DNA of 64,000 nt from Coprinus comatus (Eukaryota; Basidiomycota; Agaricomycetes; Agaricales; Agaricaceae): assembly GCA_034638255.1 (NCBI GenBank), contig JAWPGT010000008.1, positions 310,001-374,000 on the forward strand. Reading direction: 5' to 3'. Numbering within the stretch: position 1 is the first letter of the stretch; every line of letters starts with the position of its first letter. A program made the translations under genes and the position numbers. Under the pieces are notes generated by a model. That model saw nothing but the letters and a program-made list of their open reading frames with translations, searched no databases and was not told the DNA's origin. Below, one piece after another: positions 62,543-64,000 of this stretch.

Positions 62543-62981
62543 AGCTGAATTTGTCACAGTGACCAGCAATGTCCCGAGGGCTCCGATCATGATAGACCGC
62601 GTGGGAATGTATTCTATCACTGCGCTGGGCATCTCGGGCATGTGATTTTTTTTTTCAACCTGTGGGGTCCCTGGTACAGTACTAAACAGTACCAGCACTT
62701 CATAACCTCTGGGGCGAGACTGCGGTACCATTGGCACGTTAATAATCTTTAAGGACCAATCTCCATCTAGCTAGCCTACGCTTCGTCTATATTTATGACT
62801 TACTCTCTGCTTGAGCTTGTGATTATCATGGCTAAGTCTTGATTCGCCTGCTGACCTTGGGCAAATGCATGACAATCATGCTTCGACCATGATCAGATAT
62901 GAATTGCGTGGGCTAGGTGATATGGCTACATAAAGTTGGACATATTAGCTAGTTCCGATTTCCAAACCTCAATTCGCCATC
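62543..62981. other. Divergent promoter region TFC4 / P450
   Basis: 439 bp between two outward-pointing starts. A minus-strand frame at 62543-62737 continues the TFC4 exon but looks non-coding. No assigned site. Confidence 0.55.
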
Positions 62982-64000
62982 ATGACGGTCATTACTCCTG
63001 GTATTGATATGCTAATTGGAGGCTCCGCCCTCGCCACCGTTCCCATTACGGTAGCTCTCGGTCTAGGAAAGGCTCATGAACATATGAAAGGAACAGCTCT
63101 GCCCACCTGGGTTCTCGTTGCCGCTGGAATTGCTAGCATTCCTGCTTATGGGATCTTGAAGAACATGTCAACTGCTATCAAGCAAAGACGAGAAGCCGGG
63201 TCTGTGGGAGCCCAATTAGTTCCATCAGTTGTTGGAAAATGGATTGGCAATCTCGATATTTTAAATAAGATGAAGGATGTTGCACTTAACGGATATCCAG
63301 GTAAGATTCTATTGCAAGTCAAATCTGCCGCATATTCTGAAGTTTTCTAGGCGATGGTCTCGATGAACTCCTGGAGAAATATGGACCTGTTGTGAACATT
63401 CGTGTTTTCTGGTCCGATTTGATGTTCACTACATCTCCCGAACATGTCAAGCTCATACTTGCCACCGACTTTGAGAATTACGTCAAAGGTTGGGATCTAC
63501 AATGTGCTAAATTATTGTAATGCTTAGATCTCAACGCAGGTAAAAGATTCCAAGACAATATGGGCGACGTTTTGGGTGTTGGTGTCTTTAATTCTGATGG
63601 TATGTATTTTCCGTATACTTATTTTTTATAATATTTATTCCGGATTCCAGGTGACATGTGGAAGTAAGAGAAGTTTCGTCTCAGTGTATATTGCAAAGTT
63701 CATCGTCTCGCAGGTTCCATCGTTCCCTCACTCGCCCAACCTTTAGCCGAGATAGAATAAGCGACTTCGAGCTCTTCGACCGCCATGCCGAAACCGCTAT
63801 TCAAGAGCTGAAGAGTCGATTACGTGAAGGCCACCCTATTGACTTTCAGGTATTATTTCTCTTTCATGTCTTTTGAACTCCTGAGTTTATGCGACTTCCA
63901 GGATCTCATGGGTAGATTCACCTTGGACTCCGCCACCGAATTCCTCTTTGGAAAGTGTGTTGACGCTCTCTCTGCTGGTCTCCCTTATCCTCACATTGCC
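62982..64000 (+). CDS. Cytochrome P450, CYP63-like, 5' part
   Basis: Membrane-bound haem monooxygenase. The ATG at 62982 opens [20 protein letters not shown] and two N-terminal hydrophobic helices ([19 protein letters not shown]). Spliced exons then give [60 protein letters not shown], and [20 protein letters not shown] (WK..R.LTRP.F, the helix C haem-contact motif). [20 protein letters not shown] is the helix E region. The I-helix, EXXR and haem Cys lie beyond the edge. An AA/GTAAGA intron (63667-63714) restores WKFHR. The pattern [19 protein letters not shown] resembles mushroom CYP63 enzymes linked to alkane and fatty-acid oxidation; subfamily needs a full sequence. Confidence 0.87.

Overview
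This is 64 kb of nuclear DNA from a basidiomycete fungus, almost certainly an agaricomycete. Genes are cut by many 45-70 bp GT-AG introns. The content matches mushroom genomes: a tyrosine-kinase-like protein with an MLKL-like N-terminus, an atypical large G-alpha, agaric-type F-box proteins, a CYP63-like P450 and paired seven-helix membrane proteins. Function calls come from reading motifs by eye; no database search was run. Gene ends and splice sites were inferred from reading frame and family conservation.

Layout. 1-3984 (-): decayed kinase locus, an MLKL-like domain plus kinase domain followed by a mushroom-specific domain, with stops and frameshifts. 4440-4519 (+): tRNA-Asp with an 8-nt intron. 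4606-7068 (-): proteasomal deubiquitinase UBP6/USP14. 7255-10455: complete 3.2-kb Tc1/mariner-IS630-type transposon with 38-bp inverted repeats, TA target duplication and an apparently intact 907-aa transposase, sitting in the promoter between UBP6 and a BAP31/Yet3 gene (10628-11566, +) that carries a 1-nt frameshift. 12263-13474 and 16977-18235 (+): two paralogous multi-pass membrane proteins. 19355-21244 (-): TPR/F-box/LRR protein resembling Dia2/Pof3, sharing a 143-bp promoter with a SET5-like methyltransferase (21388-22864, +). 23337-24719 (+): bHLH factor CBF1. 28878-31140 (+): atypical G-alpha with a 5-nt microexon. 32467-35222 (-): NHX-type Na+/H+ exchanger. 35536-37011 (-): OXA1 insertase. 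37443-38022 (+): DUF202 membrane protein.

38 to 46.7 kb is a gene-poor stretch with diverged duplications. Then two paralogous F-box proteins (46735-48673 -, 50494-52891 +) flank the eEF1B gene (49044-49902, +). These are followed by a secreted, probably GPI-anchored protein (54435-55430, +), a small Cys-rich reading frame (57402-57929, -), TFIIIC subunit TFC4/SFC4 (58578-62542, -) and the 5' part of a P450 running off the right edge (62982-64000, +).

Most of the intact genes are housekeeping: protein turnover, transcription, translation, organelle biogenesis and ion balance. The unusual material is the decayed death-kinase-like locus, the transposon in a divergent promoter, the lesion in the BAP31 gene, the microexon and altered switch II of the G-alpha, and the duplicated F-box pair around eEF1B.
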